A DNA stretch of 64,000 bases from CBDBLK01 sp965243145 (GCA_965243145.1 CBDEUB010000002.1:496001-560000), one strand, 5' to 3'; positions 24,479 through 33,544 are shown, numbered from the stretch's first letter. Numbers and translations are program-made. The notes: generated by a model from the letters alone, not told the origin.

Positions 24479-24829
24479 TTATTTCTGCTTGCGATCAACC
24501 AACAGGCCCTTGACCTGAGGGGAGCGCTGGGGTTCTGGCATTTCCCCGCTCCCCTGGCCATTGTGGCCAACTTGTCCGTTTCCGTGTTGTTGGTTTTGGC
24601 GGTAGAGTTTGGCCACTTCCAATTGTTTGAGTTTGACTGAAATCCGTTTCAATCTTTTCTGTGCTTCGAAGATGAAATTGCTCCCCCGCTTGGGGCCTAT
24701 CATATCTTTACGCTTGGGCAAGCGCCTCTGCCGGAGAAAATCCTTGTCCATTTCGGCGAACTTTGCAGACCACTGATCTAAGAGGGCACGGCAGAGTTCT
24801 CCACAGTCAAATTTCTTGGGATTTTCCAT
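24479..24829 (-). CDS. Small basic hypothetical protein
   Basis: 116 residues from ATG 24829, which has AGGGGA upstream; an in-frame ATG lies nine codons earlier. Helical and basic (KRKDMIGPKRGSNFIFEAQK, RLKRISVKLKQLEVAKLYRQ) with a Gln/Gly/Asn-rich, probably disordered tail. Unknown function. It converges with the preceding gene with a 2-bp gap. Confidence 0.5.
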   Translation of the reverse strand: MENPKKFDCGELCRALLDQWSAKFAEMDKDFLRQRRLPKRKDMIGPKRGSNFIFEAQKRLKRISVKLKQLEVAKLYRQNQQHGNGQVGHNGQGSGEMPEPQRSPQVKGLLVDRKQK

Positions 24830-24955
24830 GATGTCCCCTTTTCTCTTCATCGGCATTTTGCGAGAAGGGCCTGACTGAGATTCTTATTCTTGACTATTGC
24901 ATGGCGATACTATAGAGTCGGTTTTGGCCTCAACTGGAAAAATTGGAGGAAAAGA

Positions 24956-26422
24956 GTGTTCGAGCAAGTTTTTAGGAATGTTGACGACATTCTTCGCAGA
25001 GATTCTGGTTGTGGGAGTGAACTGGACTATATAGAACAAACTTCTTGGGTGCTGTTTTTAAAATACCTCCACGACTTGGAAAGAGATGCGGAAAAAGCAT
25101 CGGCCCTGTCTGGAAGGCCCTATCGAAAAATTATCAAAAAAGATTTTCGTTGGGATATATGGGCGGCCCCCAAGACAAAAAAAGGTATTATTGATCACAA
25201 CAGAGCATTGAGGGGGGATGACCTCAAAGATTTTGTTAATGACAAACTTTTTCCCTATCTCAAAAAATTTAGGGCCAGTGCAGATGCTTCCAACACTATA
25301 GAATACAAAATTGGAGAAATTTTTAGTGAATTGAGAAATAAACTTCAAAGTGGCCACAACTTGAGAGAGATTATCAATCTCATAGATGAACTTCATTTTC
25401 GCTCTAGCAAAGAAAAATACGAAATGAGTTTTCTTTACGAATCCAAAATTGAAAAGATGGGCCATGCGGGAAGGAATGGAGGAGAATACTACACTCCTAG
25501 GCCACTCATCAAGACTATTGTCAAGATCATTGGCCCTCAAATTGGTGAAAAGATTTATGACGGAGCGGCCGGTTCGGCCGGCTTTCTCTGTGAGGCCTTT
25601 GATTATATGAGTGGCCATTTAAGGAAGAGTAAAAAATTTAATAGAAAAAATAAAGAGACTCTGCAAAAAAAAACCTTTTATGGAAAAGAAAAAAAGTCTC
25701 TGGCCTATATCATTGGAACTATGAACATGATTTTTCACGGTGTCGAGGCCCCCAATATCGTTCACACTAATACCTTGACGGAAAATTTGACCGATATTCA
25801 GGAAAGTGATCGCCATCATATCGTTTTGGCCAATCCGCCTTTTGGCGGCAAAGAACGCAAAGAAATTCAGCAAAACTTTCCCATAAAAACAGGTGAGACT
25901 GCCTTTCTCTTCTTACAGCATTTTATCAAGATGCTCAAAGTAGGTGGTAGGGCCGGAGTAGTGATCAAAAATACATTTCTTTCAAACACGGATAAGGCCT
26001 CCATGAGCTTGCGCAAGGAGCTTTTAGAGAGTTGCAATTTGCACACGATTTTGGATTTGCCCAGAGGAGTTTTTACCGGAGCAGGAGTAAAAACCATCGT
26101 GCTTTTTTTTGAAAAAGGAAGGCCCACAAAAAAAATTTGGTACTACGAACTTGATCCTGGCCGAAATTTAGGCAAAACCAATCCTCTCAACGAAAGTGAC
26201 TTAGAAGAGTTTGTCAAACTTCAAAAGAAATTCACCTCGTCATTAAAATCTTGGAGTATTCAGGTTAAAGATATAGATAAAAATTCTTTTGATTTAAGTG
26301 TGAAAAATCCCCACGCTCCCGAACAAGGCCCTTCACGCCATCCACAGGAAATCATGGCCCAAATTAAACTTTTAGATAGGGAAGCAAAAGAGGTGATCGC
26401 ATCTTTAGAGGAGCTAATATGA
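24956..26422 (+). CDS. hsdM: Type I restriction-modification methyltransferase subunit HsdM
   Basis: 488 residues from GTG 24956, chosen because GGAGGAAA lies just upstream. N-terminal HsdM helical domain, then the N6-adenine methylase fold: GRNGGEYYTPRPLI, DGAAGSAGFLCEAFDYM (SAM-binding motif I) and VLANPPFGGKERKEI (catalytic NPPF). Modifies adenine in both strands of the site chosen by HsdS. GGCC is very frequent in it (21 by hand count), unlike the SIR2-HerA genes, so the operon is not a very recent import. Its stop overlaps the next start as ATGA. Confidence 0.95.
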   Translation: MFEQVFRNVDDILRRDSGCGSELDYIEQTSWVLFLKYLHDLERDAEKASALSGRPYRKIIKKDFRWDIWAAPKTKKGIIDHNRALRGDDLKDFVNDKLFPYLKKFRASADASNTIEYKIGEIFSELRNKLQSGHNLREIINLIDELHFRSSKEKYEMSFLYESKIEKMGHAGRNGGEYYTPRPLIKTIVKIIGPQIGEKIYDGAAGSAGFLCEAFDYMSGHLRKSKKFNRKNKETLQKKTFYGKEKKSLAYIIGTMNMIFHGVEAPNIVHTNTLTENLTDIQESDRHHIVLANPPFGGKERKEIQQNFPIKTGETAFLFLQHFIKMLKVGGRAGVVIKNTFLSNTDKASMSLRKELLESCNLHTILDLPRGVFTGAGVKTIVLFFEKGRPTKKIWYYELDPGRNLGKTNPLNESDLEEFVKLQKKFTSSLKSWSIQVKDIDKNSFDLSVKNPHAPEQGPSRHPQEIMAQIKLLDREAKEVIASLEELI

Positions 26423-26838
26423 AAAAAAATGTGCGATGGATTCAACGATTGGAAAAGTATTGTAGTGCACTTGATATTTTAAAAAATGATATGGAAGATG
26501 TATCCGAACAAGACTTTACAGACAGGGATAAACGGGGAGTGATTAAAAGTTTTGAATTTGTACAAGAGTTGGCATGGAAAACCTTAAAAGATTTTTTAGA
26601 ATCAGTTGGTGAATCGGGAATTATGGGAAGTAAAGATGCCTTCAACATTGCTTTCCAGAGAGAACTTATTTCTGATGGAATATTGACGAAAACTATTGAT
26701 AGCAGAAACGAAACGGCCCATACTTACGATATAGAAACTGCCAATAAAATTTTTTATGCTATCAAAAATGAATATTATGATGCTTTTGAAAGACTCAGGG
26801 AAACTTTACTCGAAGAAAAGAAAAAACGAGAATTGTAA
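26419..26838 (+). CDS. HEPN-type nucleotidyltransferase substrate-binding protein (HI0074/HepT-like)
   Basis: 139 residues, all-helical. VIKSFEFVQELAWKTLKDFL is typical of the HI0074 family. The motif SRNETAHTY (R96-x4-H101-x-Y103) is the RX4HXY ribonuclease signature of HEPN toxins such as HepT. In MntA-HepT systems the HEPN protein is a toxin that its MNT partner modifies with AMP on the Tyr. Here the gene overlaps hsdM by 4 bp and ends immediately before the MNT-hsdS fusion gene, so it is translated as part of the type I R-M operon. Confidence 0.88.
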   Translation: MKKNVRWIQRLEKYCSALDILKNDMEDVSEQDFTDRDKRGVIKSFEFVQELAWKTLKDFLESVGESGIMGSKDAFNIAFQRELISDGILTKTIDSRNETAHTYDIETANKIFYAIKNEYYDAFERLRETLLEEKKKREL

Positions 26839-28299
26839 ATGTTTGGCCTCGATGTGGACACGATTAGAACTATACGAGAAGTTATTGGACATATAAATCC
26901 TATTCAGAAAGTTTTACTTTACGGGTCTCGCGCTATGGGAAATTACAAGACGGGATCAGATATTGATATAACTTTGCTTGGACACAATTTAACCTTGGAC
27001 AATAGTGTCTATCCTTTGATGCGGAAACTTGATGATTTATCTTTGCCCTATGGATTTGATATTTCCATTTTCAAGGAACTCAACGATCTCAATTTGGTAG
27101 AGCATATTTTGCAAGTCGGGAAAGTCTTTTACCAACGAAATTCTAAGGCCCCATGGCCGATGGTGGAGTTGGGAGAGGTATTAAAATTAGAATATGGTAG
27201 GCCTTTATCCCAAGAAAATAGAATTTCCAATGGAAAATTCCCCGTGTACGGCGCAAACGGTATTAAATCGAGGTCAAATAAATATCTTTGTGGCCATAAA
27301 AGCATTATTTTAGGCCGTAAAGGTTCTGCTGGTGAAATTAATCTAACTTCTGAAAAATTTTGGCCATTGGATGTAACCTATTATACCACTTTTGATTCTT
27401 CCAAATACGATTTGGAATTTTTATACCATAGTATGAAAACCCTCAATTTAAAAAAATTGGCCAAGGGAGTGAAACCGGGTATTAACAGAAATGATGTGTA
27501 TTCTCTAAAAGTAAACATTCCATCGCGTAACACTCAAAAAAAAATCGTCACGGCCTTAGACAGGGCCTCCACTACTGTTGATAAAGCGATTGCCCATACC
27601 GAGCGGGCCTTACAAAACTGTCGGGAACTTTTTGATTCCTACACAAGTCAATTGCTCTCTAACGATAATGGGCAATGGCCGATGGAGGAGTTGAAAAATG
27701 TCTGTAAATATTTTGAAGATGGTGACTGGATAGAATCTAAAGATCAATCTTCAGAAGGGGTAAGACTAATTCAAACGGGCAATATTGGATTAGGTATCTT
27801 TAAAAATCGTGAAGAAAAAGCACGATTTATATCGACAAAAACATTTCAACGGTTACGATGCAAAGAAATCTTTGAAAATGATTGTCTCATATCACGCCTT
27901 CCAAGGCCTGTCGGGAGATGCTGTTTTATTCCCAAAAGTAGTGAAAGGATGATTACTGCTGTTGATTGTACAATTGTACGAATTGACGAAAAAATAATCA
28001 CTCCCAATTTTTTTAAATATTATTTGCAATCTGACAAATACTTGCGAGATATTGAAGAAGAAACTACGGGAACAACGAGAAAGAGGATTAGTAGAAAAAA
28101 ACTTGGTGAAATTCTTATCCCCCTCCCAACCCTTAACACTCAAAAAAAAATCGTCTCCAAAATAGATAAGATAAAGCGGGAACATGATCGATTGATTGAG
28201 ATTTATCAGAAAAAACTCGACTGTCTTCAAGAGTTAAAACGGGCCATATTTCAACAAGTGTTAAACGGTGAAATGGCCAATGAAAAGGCCTCTCTCTAA
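26839..28299 (+). CDS. hsdS: MNT nucleotidyltransferase fused to type I specificity subunit HsdS
   Basis: 486 residues. Residues 1-100 are a minimal nucleotidyltransferase: GSRAMGNYKTGSDIDITL with Asp41 and Asp43, a third Asp in GFDISIF (D74), and the usual MNT end LQVGKVFYQR. From about 105 the chain is HsdS: PWPMVELGEVLKLEYGRPLS opens the first target-recognition domain, a conserved helix follows (NTQKKIVTALDRASTTVDKA), then the second domain (WPMEELKNVCKYFEDGDWIE) and second helix (NTQKKIVSKIDKIKREHDRL). No stop or credible internal ribosome binding site separates the parts. The MNT domain should pair with the HEPN protein encoded immediately upstream. Confidence 0.88.
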   Translation: MFGLDVDTIRTIREVIGHINPIQKVLLYGSRAMGNYKTGSDIDITLLGHNLTLDNSVYPLMRKLDDLSLPYGFDISIFKELNDLNLVEHILQVGKVFYQRNSKAPWPMVELGEVLKLEYGRPLSQENRISNGKFPVYGANGIKSRSNKYLCGHKSIILGRKGSAGEINLTSEKFWPLDVTYYTTFDSSKYDLEFLYHSMKTLNLKKLAKGVKPGINRNDVYSLKVNIPSRNTQKKIVTALDRASTTVDKAIAHTERALQNCRELFDSYTSQLLSNDNGQWPMEELKNVCKYFEDGDWIESKDQSSEGVRLIQTGNIGLGIFKNREEKARFISTKTFQRLRCKEIFENDCLISRLPRPVGRCCFIPKSSERMITAVDCTIVRIDEKIITPNFFKYYLQSDKYLRDIEEETTGTTRKRISRKKLGEILIPLPTLNTQKKIVSKIDKIKREHDRLIEIYQKKLDCLQELKRAIFQQVLNGEMANEKASL

Positions 28300-28406
28300 A
28301 TTGGATAAAAGTAATCAGAAAACTGTTATTAAAGTTGAGATGAGGTCTGGCCGATTAATAAATGTTTACTAGAACTAGTCCGACTATTTTTATTGTTTTT
28401 TAAACC

Positions 28407-30719
28407 ATGAATGAACAAGATACCAGAGAAGAATTGATAGGCCCCAAGCTCAAAGAATGTGGTTGGGGAGAAATTGAAGATTCACAGGTGCGCCGCGAAT
28501 TTAGAATTACACCGGGAAAAATTCAAATGGGAGGCAAACGGGCATCATCTCTGAAGGCCGATTATGTTTTAGTTTATCGGGGCAGAGAGCTGGCCGTAGT
28601 TGAAGCGAAAAGAATTGACTTGGGAGTTGAACAGGGTGTGGCCCAAGCAAAGGAATACGCTAAATTGCTTGAAGTAGACACCACTTTTTCAACCAATGGT
28701 AAGGAGATTTACCAAATTTGCATGAAGTCTGGCAAAGAAGGCCGAGTGGAGAGATTTCCCACACCCATTGAACTTTGGCAAAAGAGTTTTGCTGAACAAA
28801 ACGATTGGCGAAATAAATTTGATCATGTGGAGGCCCAACGAGGTAAGTTTGAAAATCGGTTTTATCAAAAATTGGCCATCAATCGAGTTTTAGATGCTAT
28901 AGCAAACAAAAAAAAGCGCATTCTTCTCACCATGGCCACGGGAACGGGAAAAACGGCCGTGGCCTTTCAAATTGTTTGGAAGTTATTTCAATCCCGGTGG
29001 AATCTCAAATGGGATGGCCGTGCAAGGCCGCGAATTTTATTTCTCGTAGATAGAAATTTTTTGGCCGATCAGACCTCTAATTCTTTTTGTGCTTTCCCTG
29101 AAGACTCGTTAGTGCGCATTCGTCCCGATCAAATTAGAAAAAGAAAAAAAGTTATGACTGGTGGAGATATTTTCTTCACCATTTTTCAGACTTTTATGAG
29201 TGGGGAAAACCCTTATTATAAGGAATACCGCAAGGATTTTTTTGATTTTATTATTATCGATGAGTGCCATCGAGGTGGGGCCAATGATGAAAGTGAATGG
29301 CGGGAAATTTTAGAATATTTTTCTCCCGCAGTGCAGTTGGGCCTAACAGCTACTCCCAAGCGAAAAGAGAATGCCGACACTTACCGATATTTTGGCCATC
29401 CAGTTTATTCCTATTCTCTCAAAGATGGTATCAATCACGGTTTTTTGACTCCCTTTAAAGTTAAACGCATCAAAACGACTATAGATGATTATGTTTATTC
29501 TCCCGATGACGATATTCTTGAAGGCGAAGTTGAGAAAGGCAGGCGTTACGAAGAAGAAGATTTTAATAACATTATTGAAATTAAGCAGCGAGAGGCCAAA
29601 AGAGTTGAAATTATGTTCAAGTATATCAACCAATCGGAAAAGACTTTAGTTTTTTGTGCTAACCAACACCATGCTGCTGTAATTAGGGACTTAATCAATC
29701 AAAAAAAGAAAAATGGAGAAGTCGATTATTGTAAGCGCGTCACTTCTGACGAGGGAGAAATTGGAGAACAGTATTTGAGGGATTTTCAGGACAATGAAAA
29801 AACTATTCCCACAATTCTCACCACCTCACGCAAACTTTCGACTGGGGTAGATGCCAGAAATATAAGAAATATTGTTCTTCTACGGCCAATAAAATCCATG
29901 ATCGAATTTAAGCAAATTATCGGTAGGGGAACCAGAGTTTTTGATGGCAAGGAATATTTTAGCATTCTCGATTTTGTCGATGCTTGCCGGCACTTTTCCG
30001 ATCCCGATTGGGATGGAGAGGCTATTGATGTCAAGGATTTGGATGAACCCGAAGATTCACGCAAAAAATTCTCTCAGCAACCATCTCAAGGCAAGCAACC
30101 CAAAGAACCCAATGATTTAGATTATGGCCCAAAGAAAAAGTTAAAGATTAAGTTGGCAGACGGAAAAGAAAGGGAAATTCAGCATACCATGCAAACATTA
30201 TTTTGGGATACTGAAGGGAAACCAATTTCTATAGATGAATTTTTAATAAAGTTATATGGCAAATTACCAGAGTTCTTTAAATCGGAAAAAGAATTGCGCC
30301 AACTTTGGTCATCACCGAATACCCGTGAGGAATTGCTGAAAAAACTTGATGAGGTTGGATTTGGAAGAGAACAGCTTAATTCTTTGAGGGTGGCCATTGA
30401 TGCCAACAAATGCGACCTTTTCGATGTTTTAGAATATGTTGCTTTTCATACTAGGCCAATGACGAGAAGAGAGCGGGTTGAGCATGCAAAGTCAAATATC
30501 TTTTCTTCTTTAAACAAAGAACAGAGAGAATTTATAAATTTTGTTTTAGAGCAATATGTCGAGTCAGGTGTCGAAGAACTTTCTGAGGAAAATCTTCCCG
30601 AACTACTCAAACTTAAATACCAAACCTTGGCCGATACTCCAAGGCCTTTGGGTGATATTCCACAAATAAAATTTTTCTTTGTTGATTTTCAAAAGCATCT
30701 CTACCACCAACACCTTTAA
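28407..30719 (+). CDS. hsdR: Type I restriction endonuclease subunit HsdR
   Basis: 770 residues, EcoEI-like class. N-terminal nuclease: SSLKADYVLVYRGRELAVVE followed by AKR gives the D...ExK catalytic triad. Helicase core: MATGTGKTAVAF (Walker A), IIDECHRGGANDESEW (DECH motif II), LGLTATPKRKE (motif III) and IIGRGTRVFDGKEYF (motif VI). Translocates on and cuts unmodified DNA together with HsdM and HsdS. A 107-bp gap separates it from hsdS. ATG 28407 has no evident ribosome binding site, so its expression may be low or separately controlled. Confidence 0.95.
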   Translation: MNEQDTREELIGPKLKECGWGEIEDSQVRREFRITPGKIQMGGKRASSLKADYVLVYRGRELAVVEAKRIDLGVEQGVAQAKEYAKLLEVDTTFSTNGKEIYQICMKSGKEGRVERFPTPIELWQKSFAEQNDWRNKFDHVEAQRGKFENRFYQKLAINRVLDAIANKKKRILLTMATGTGKTAVAFQIVWKLFQSRWNLKWDGRARPRILFLVDRNFLADQTSNSFCAFPEDSLVRIRPDQIRKRKKVMTGGDIFFTIFQTFMSGENPYYKEYRKDFFDFIIIDECHRGGANDESEWREILEYFSPAVQLGLTATPKRKENADTYRYFGHPVYSYSLKDGINHGFLTPFKVKRIKTTIDDYVYSPDDDILEGEVEKGRRYEEEDFNNIIEIKQREAKRVEIMFKYINQSEKTLVFCANQHHAAVIRDLINQKKKNGEVDYCKRVTSDEGEIGEQYLRDFQDNEKTIPTILTTSRKLSTGVDARNIRNIVLLRPIKSMIEFKQIIGRGTRVFDGKEYFSILDFVDACRHFSDPDWDGEAIDVKDLDEPEDSRKKFSQQPSQGKQPKEPNDLDYGPKKKLKIKLADGKEREIQHTMQTLFWDTEGKPISIDEFLIKLYGKLPEFFKSEKELRQLWSSPNTREELLKKLDEVGFGREQLNSLRVAIDANKCDLFDVLEYVAFHTRPMTRRERVEHAKSNIFSSLNKEQREFINFVLEQYVESGVEELSEENLPELLKLKYQTLADTPRPLGDIPQIKFFFVDFQKHLYHQHL

Positions 30720-30720
30720 A

Positions 30721-31572
30721 CTACGGCCTGGCCATCTCCAAAAAGCGTTTGTGCCGATTATAGTCGGAGACGAGGGCCACTTCAACGAATCCGAGTTGGT
30801 GGGCCAAATCCGCTAGTGCCGGCAAGTGCTGGGGATCGCCTTCCATCAAGCACTCTCCTCCCGAATGGAGAGTTTGAAAAATTTGGCGGAAAAATTCGCG
30901 GTACCAAGAATCGTATGCGCCATCTTCGAGGAAAAGTGCCGGGTGGGGTTCATATTGCAGGACTTGGGGGTGGACGCCCACCCGATCGGCAGACTCTTTG
31001 AGGTAGGGCGGGTTGGACAAAATCAAGTGTTGTTTTTTGCCTTTGAGGGGATTGAGGCGATCCCCGCGGTAAAAAGTGATGCTCGTCTTTTTCGGCAGGT
31101 TTTGCCGGAGTTGGGCATAGTTTTGGCGCGCAAGTTTTAAGGCCTCGCTGGAGAGGTCAACGGCGCACGCTTTGACTGGGCCTGGGAGTTCGAGGCATAG
31201 AGAAAGAATGATCGCCCCGCACCCTGTGCCCACATCGCAAATGTCAATGGACTGGCCCCTGGGCCATTTGTGACGGCAGATTTGTACTGCCTTTTCCACC
31301 AGAATTTCAGTTTCAAAACGGGGGATGAACACGGCGGGAGATATGGCCAATTCAGATTTATAAAAAAAGGCGCGGCCAGAAATATATTCCAAGGGAACGC
31401 CCCGGCGCGCACTCTCCAAAAAATGGCCCAAATTGTTCCCGTTTTGTCGGCAATAAGTTTGGGCCTCCCGTTGCCAACGGAGCAAGGTGAGGCCAGGGTA
31501 GTGGGCCTGCAGGGAGTGTTGGTGGCGCTTCCAAAAGGTTGCAATTTTTTCCCGCTGCACTTGAGAAGTCAC
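30721..31572 (-). CDS. prmC: Release factor glutamine methyltransferase PrmC
   Basis: 283 residues. Methylates the Gln of the GGQ motif in release factors. Visible: IPRFETEILVEKAV (variant of the PRPETE motif), DVGTGCGAIILSL (SAM site) and LILSNPPYLKE (catalytic NPPY). GTG start overlaps the prfA stop as GTGA, the usual prfA-prmC coupling. The convergent neighbour hsdR ends one base away, which marks the boundary of the accessory region. Confidence 0.95.
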   Translation of the reverse strand: MTSQVQREKIATFWKRHQHSLQAHYPGLTLLRWQREAQTYCRQNGNNLGHFLESARRGVPLEYISGRAFFYKSELAISPAVFIPRFETEILVEKAVQICRHKWPRGQSIDICDVGTGCGAIILSLCLELPGPVKACAVDLSSEALKLARQNYAQLRQNLPKKTSITFYRGDRLNPLKGKKQHLILSNPPYLKESADRVGVHPQVLQYEPHPALFLEDGAYDSWYREFFRQIFQTLHSGGECLMEGDPQHLPALADLAHQLGFVEVALVSDYNRHKRFLEMARP

Positions 31573-32645
31573 GCTTCCATCTGGCCTTTTAAAAGTTCAG
31601 TCTGATTGTGGGTGACCAGGGCATCGGTAATTTCGCGCAAATCTCCCTCCAAAATTTTGTCGAGAGAATAGAGGGTCAATCCGATGCGGTGGTCGGTGAC
31701 TCGGCCTTGGGGGTAGTTATAGGTTCTGATTCTCTCCGAGCGGTCGCCGGTGCCGACCAGATTTTTGCGGGTGGCGGCCTCTTCTTCGCGCTGGGTTTGC
31801 ACCATCCAATCATAAATGCGGTTGCGCAAGATATTCAGCGCCTTTTCCTTGTTTTTGAGTTGGCTTCTTTCGTCCTGGCAGGCCACCACAATATTGGTGG
31901 GCAAGTGGGTGACCCGTACGGCGGAGTCGGTGGTGTTGACCGATTGGCCTCCGGCCCCGGAGGAACGGTAGACATCGGTGCGCACTTCGTTCATGTCCAG
32001 TTGGAAATCAACTTCGTCGGCCTCGGGCAAAACCGCCACGGTGATGGTGGAAGTGTGGATGCGCCCCTGGGATTCGGTTTTGGGAACCCGTTGCACCCGG
32101 TGAACCCCCGATTCGTACTTTAATTTGGAGTAGACTTTATCGCCGGAAACCGAAAAGATGACTTCTTTAATCCCTTCATCCCCTTGGGAGAGGGAAATCA
32201 TTTCACTTTTGAGATTCAAGTTGCGGCAGTAATTTTGATACATTTTGAGAATTTCGGAGACAAAGAGCGAGGCCTCGTCCCCTCCCGCACCGGCGCGTAT
32301 CTCCACCATGACATTCTTGTCGTCCAGCGGGTCTTGGGGGAGCAAAAGGATTTTTAGGGCCGTTTCGAGTTCCGGAATTTGGGGTTCCATAGTATTCAAT
32401 TCCTCTTTGGCCATTTCGCGCATGTCTTCGTCTTTTTCACTGGCCAAAATATGTTTGGCGTCTTGGATATTGTGTTGCATTTTTTTGTAATTTTGATAAG
32501 TTGCCACCAGCTCTTCGAGGCGGGCGCGTTCTTTGGCCACCGCCCGATACTCTTTTTGGCGTTGGTAGAGCGCAGGATCGTTCATTTTTTCGGTCAATTG
32601 ATCAAAATGGGCCAAAACTTCTTCAAGTTTGTCAAACATAGACAT
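31569..32645 (-). CDS. prfA: Peptide chain release factor 1
   Basis: 358 residues, normal length. Terminates translation at UAA and UAG. GAGGQSVNTTDSAVRVTHLP carries the GGQ peptidyl-tRNA hydrolysis motif; KYESGVHRVQRVPKTESQGR and RSERIRTYNYPQGRVTDHRI are RF1 signatures. Start at ATG 32645 with CGGAGG nine bases upstream; an in-frame TTG lies two codons earlier. Confidence 0.96.
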   Translation of the reverse strand: MSMFDKLEEVLAHFDQLTEKMNDPALYQRQKEYRAVAKERARLEELVATYQNYKKMQHNIQDAKHILASEKDEDMREMAKEELNTMEPQIPELETALKILLLPQDPLDDKNVMVEIRAGAGGDEASLFVSEILKMYQNYCRNLNLKSEMISLSQGDEGIKEVIFSVSGDKVYSKLKYESGVHRVQRVPKTESQGRIHTSTITVAVLPEADEVDFQLDMNEVRTDVYRSSGAGGQSVNTTDSAVRVTHLPTNIVVACQDERSQLKNKEKALNILRNRIYDWMVQTQREEEAATRKNLVGTGDRSERIRTYNYPQGRVTDHRIGLTLYSLDKILEGDLREITDALVTHNQTELLKGQMEA

Positions 32646-32697
32646 GGCCAATCCTCCGTTAGAGGGCCAGCATTTTTTACCCGTTTCACATAATTTT

Positions 32698-32866
32698 GTA
32701 ACTACTCATACATTAGCAGAAAATTGCGATAAAAGCAGGGTAACTGCTCACAATTTGGGCCAGATTGGGAGAAAGCGAGACAGAGCGACTGAGGTGTGCT
32801 CCCTGCACATCGCAAGGAGCGATGGCGAAGCTGGCCCACAAGATGGCCTGAAGTGTGAGCAGTTAC
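32698..32866. repeat. Dispersed repeat element, copy 1
   Basis: Ends in inverted repeats: TAACTACTCATAC on the left and GTGTGAGCAGTTA on the right (reverse complement TAACTGCTCACAC), with a second internal left-type end GGTAACTGCTCAC at 32739. It is flanked by direct repeats CATAATTTTG (within the 14-mer ACATAATTTTGTAA at 32688-32701 and 32865-32878), like a target-site duplication. The body (GGGAGAAAGCGAGACAGAGC onward) matches the reverse complement of the 50.1-kb copy, but an internal block is missing. No open reading frame. Confidence 0.7.
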
Positions 32867-32876
32867 ATAATTTTGT

Positions 32877-32907
32877 AAAAAAAGGCCCCCAATGCGGAGG
32901 CCTTTTT
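32877..32907. terminator. Bidirectional hairpin terminator
   Basis: AAAAAAAGGCC and GGCCTTTTT form a GGCC-cored stem flanked by A and T runs on both sides, so it works in either direction. It lies downstream of the histone-like gene and upstream of prfA. Confidence 0.75.
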
Positions 32908-32939
32908 CATCAAATACAATGTCATGGACGAACCAATTA

Positions 32940-33239
32940 TTAAGACGATCTCCGGGTTGCCGTTCTGCGAGTAGCAGTTTTACGAGTAGCAGCTTTACGA
33001 GTTGCCGTCTTGCGGGTGGCGGTTTTGCGAGTGGCAGTCTTACGAGTAGCAGTTTTTCGAGTTGCCGTTTTGCGAGTAGCAGTCTTCCTGCGAGTTGCCG
33101 TTTTACGGGTGGCAGTTTTTCGAGTTGCCGTTTTGCGAGCAGTTTTCCTGCGGGTGGCAGTTTTGCGGGTTGCCGTTTTGCGAGTGGCGGTCTTCCGGGT
33201 CGCAGTCTTTCGAGTCGCGGTCTTTCTTCTGATGGCCAT
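32940..33239 (-). CDS. Histone H1-like Ala/Thr/Arg/Lys repeat protein
   Basis: 99 residues from ATG 33239, behind GAGGAGGAAT. After MAIRRK almost the whole chain is the pentapeptide TATRK repeated about 18 times with a few RRK or RK variants, ending TRRTATRRSS. Such extended basic tails bind DNA or RNA non-specifically and resemble bacterial histone H1/HctB-like nucleoid proteins. The 15-bp coding repeat makes the gene prone to length change. The long AT-rich region upstream suggests strong or regulated expression. Confidence 0.8.
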   Translation of the reverse strand: MAIRRKTATRKTATRKTATRKTATRKTATRRKTARKTATRKTATRKTATRRKTATRKTATRKTATRKTATRKTATRKTATRKAATRKTATRRTATRRSS

Positions 33240-33544
33240 TGATTCCTCCTCGTTGTTCAATAAACCTTAATTTTAAGATAATCACAAAAATCTATTAACG
33301 CAAACAAAAAATCGTTTTCTTTTGCATTTATCTTTATTTTTTTGCCTTTTTTTGAAAAAAATTTGCAGAATCTATCTTTTTTGCTGTTTTAAAAGCAAAA
33401 AAACTTTTTGTTCTTTGGTTTTGCAAGCAAAAAACGGGATGGCGTGAAAAAAATTTGCCGGAAACAAAAAATTTTCACCCATTTTACAGTTTTTGTTGTC
33501 ACCTGGGTGAAAAAATTTCCACTATCAGTGCAGAATTTGCTGAA
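33240..33544. other. AT-rich spacer between clpA end and the histone-like gene
   Basis: About 300 bp of A/T runs with no open frame of note. It must hold the histone-like gene's promoter and the clpA terminator. Its low GC against the flanks is typical of a strong promoter region or a bent nucleoid-protein site. No specific motif can be assigned. Confidence 0.5.

Noticed and set aside
24890..24955. Longer HsdM start at TTG 24890
   Set aside because: The 22 extra residues are unlike HsdM and lack a ribosome binding site. GTG 24956 has GGAGGAAA upstream.
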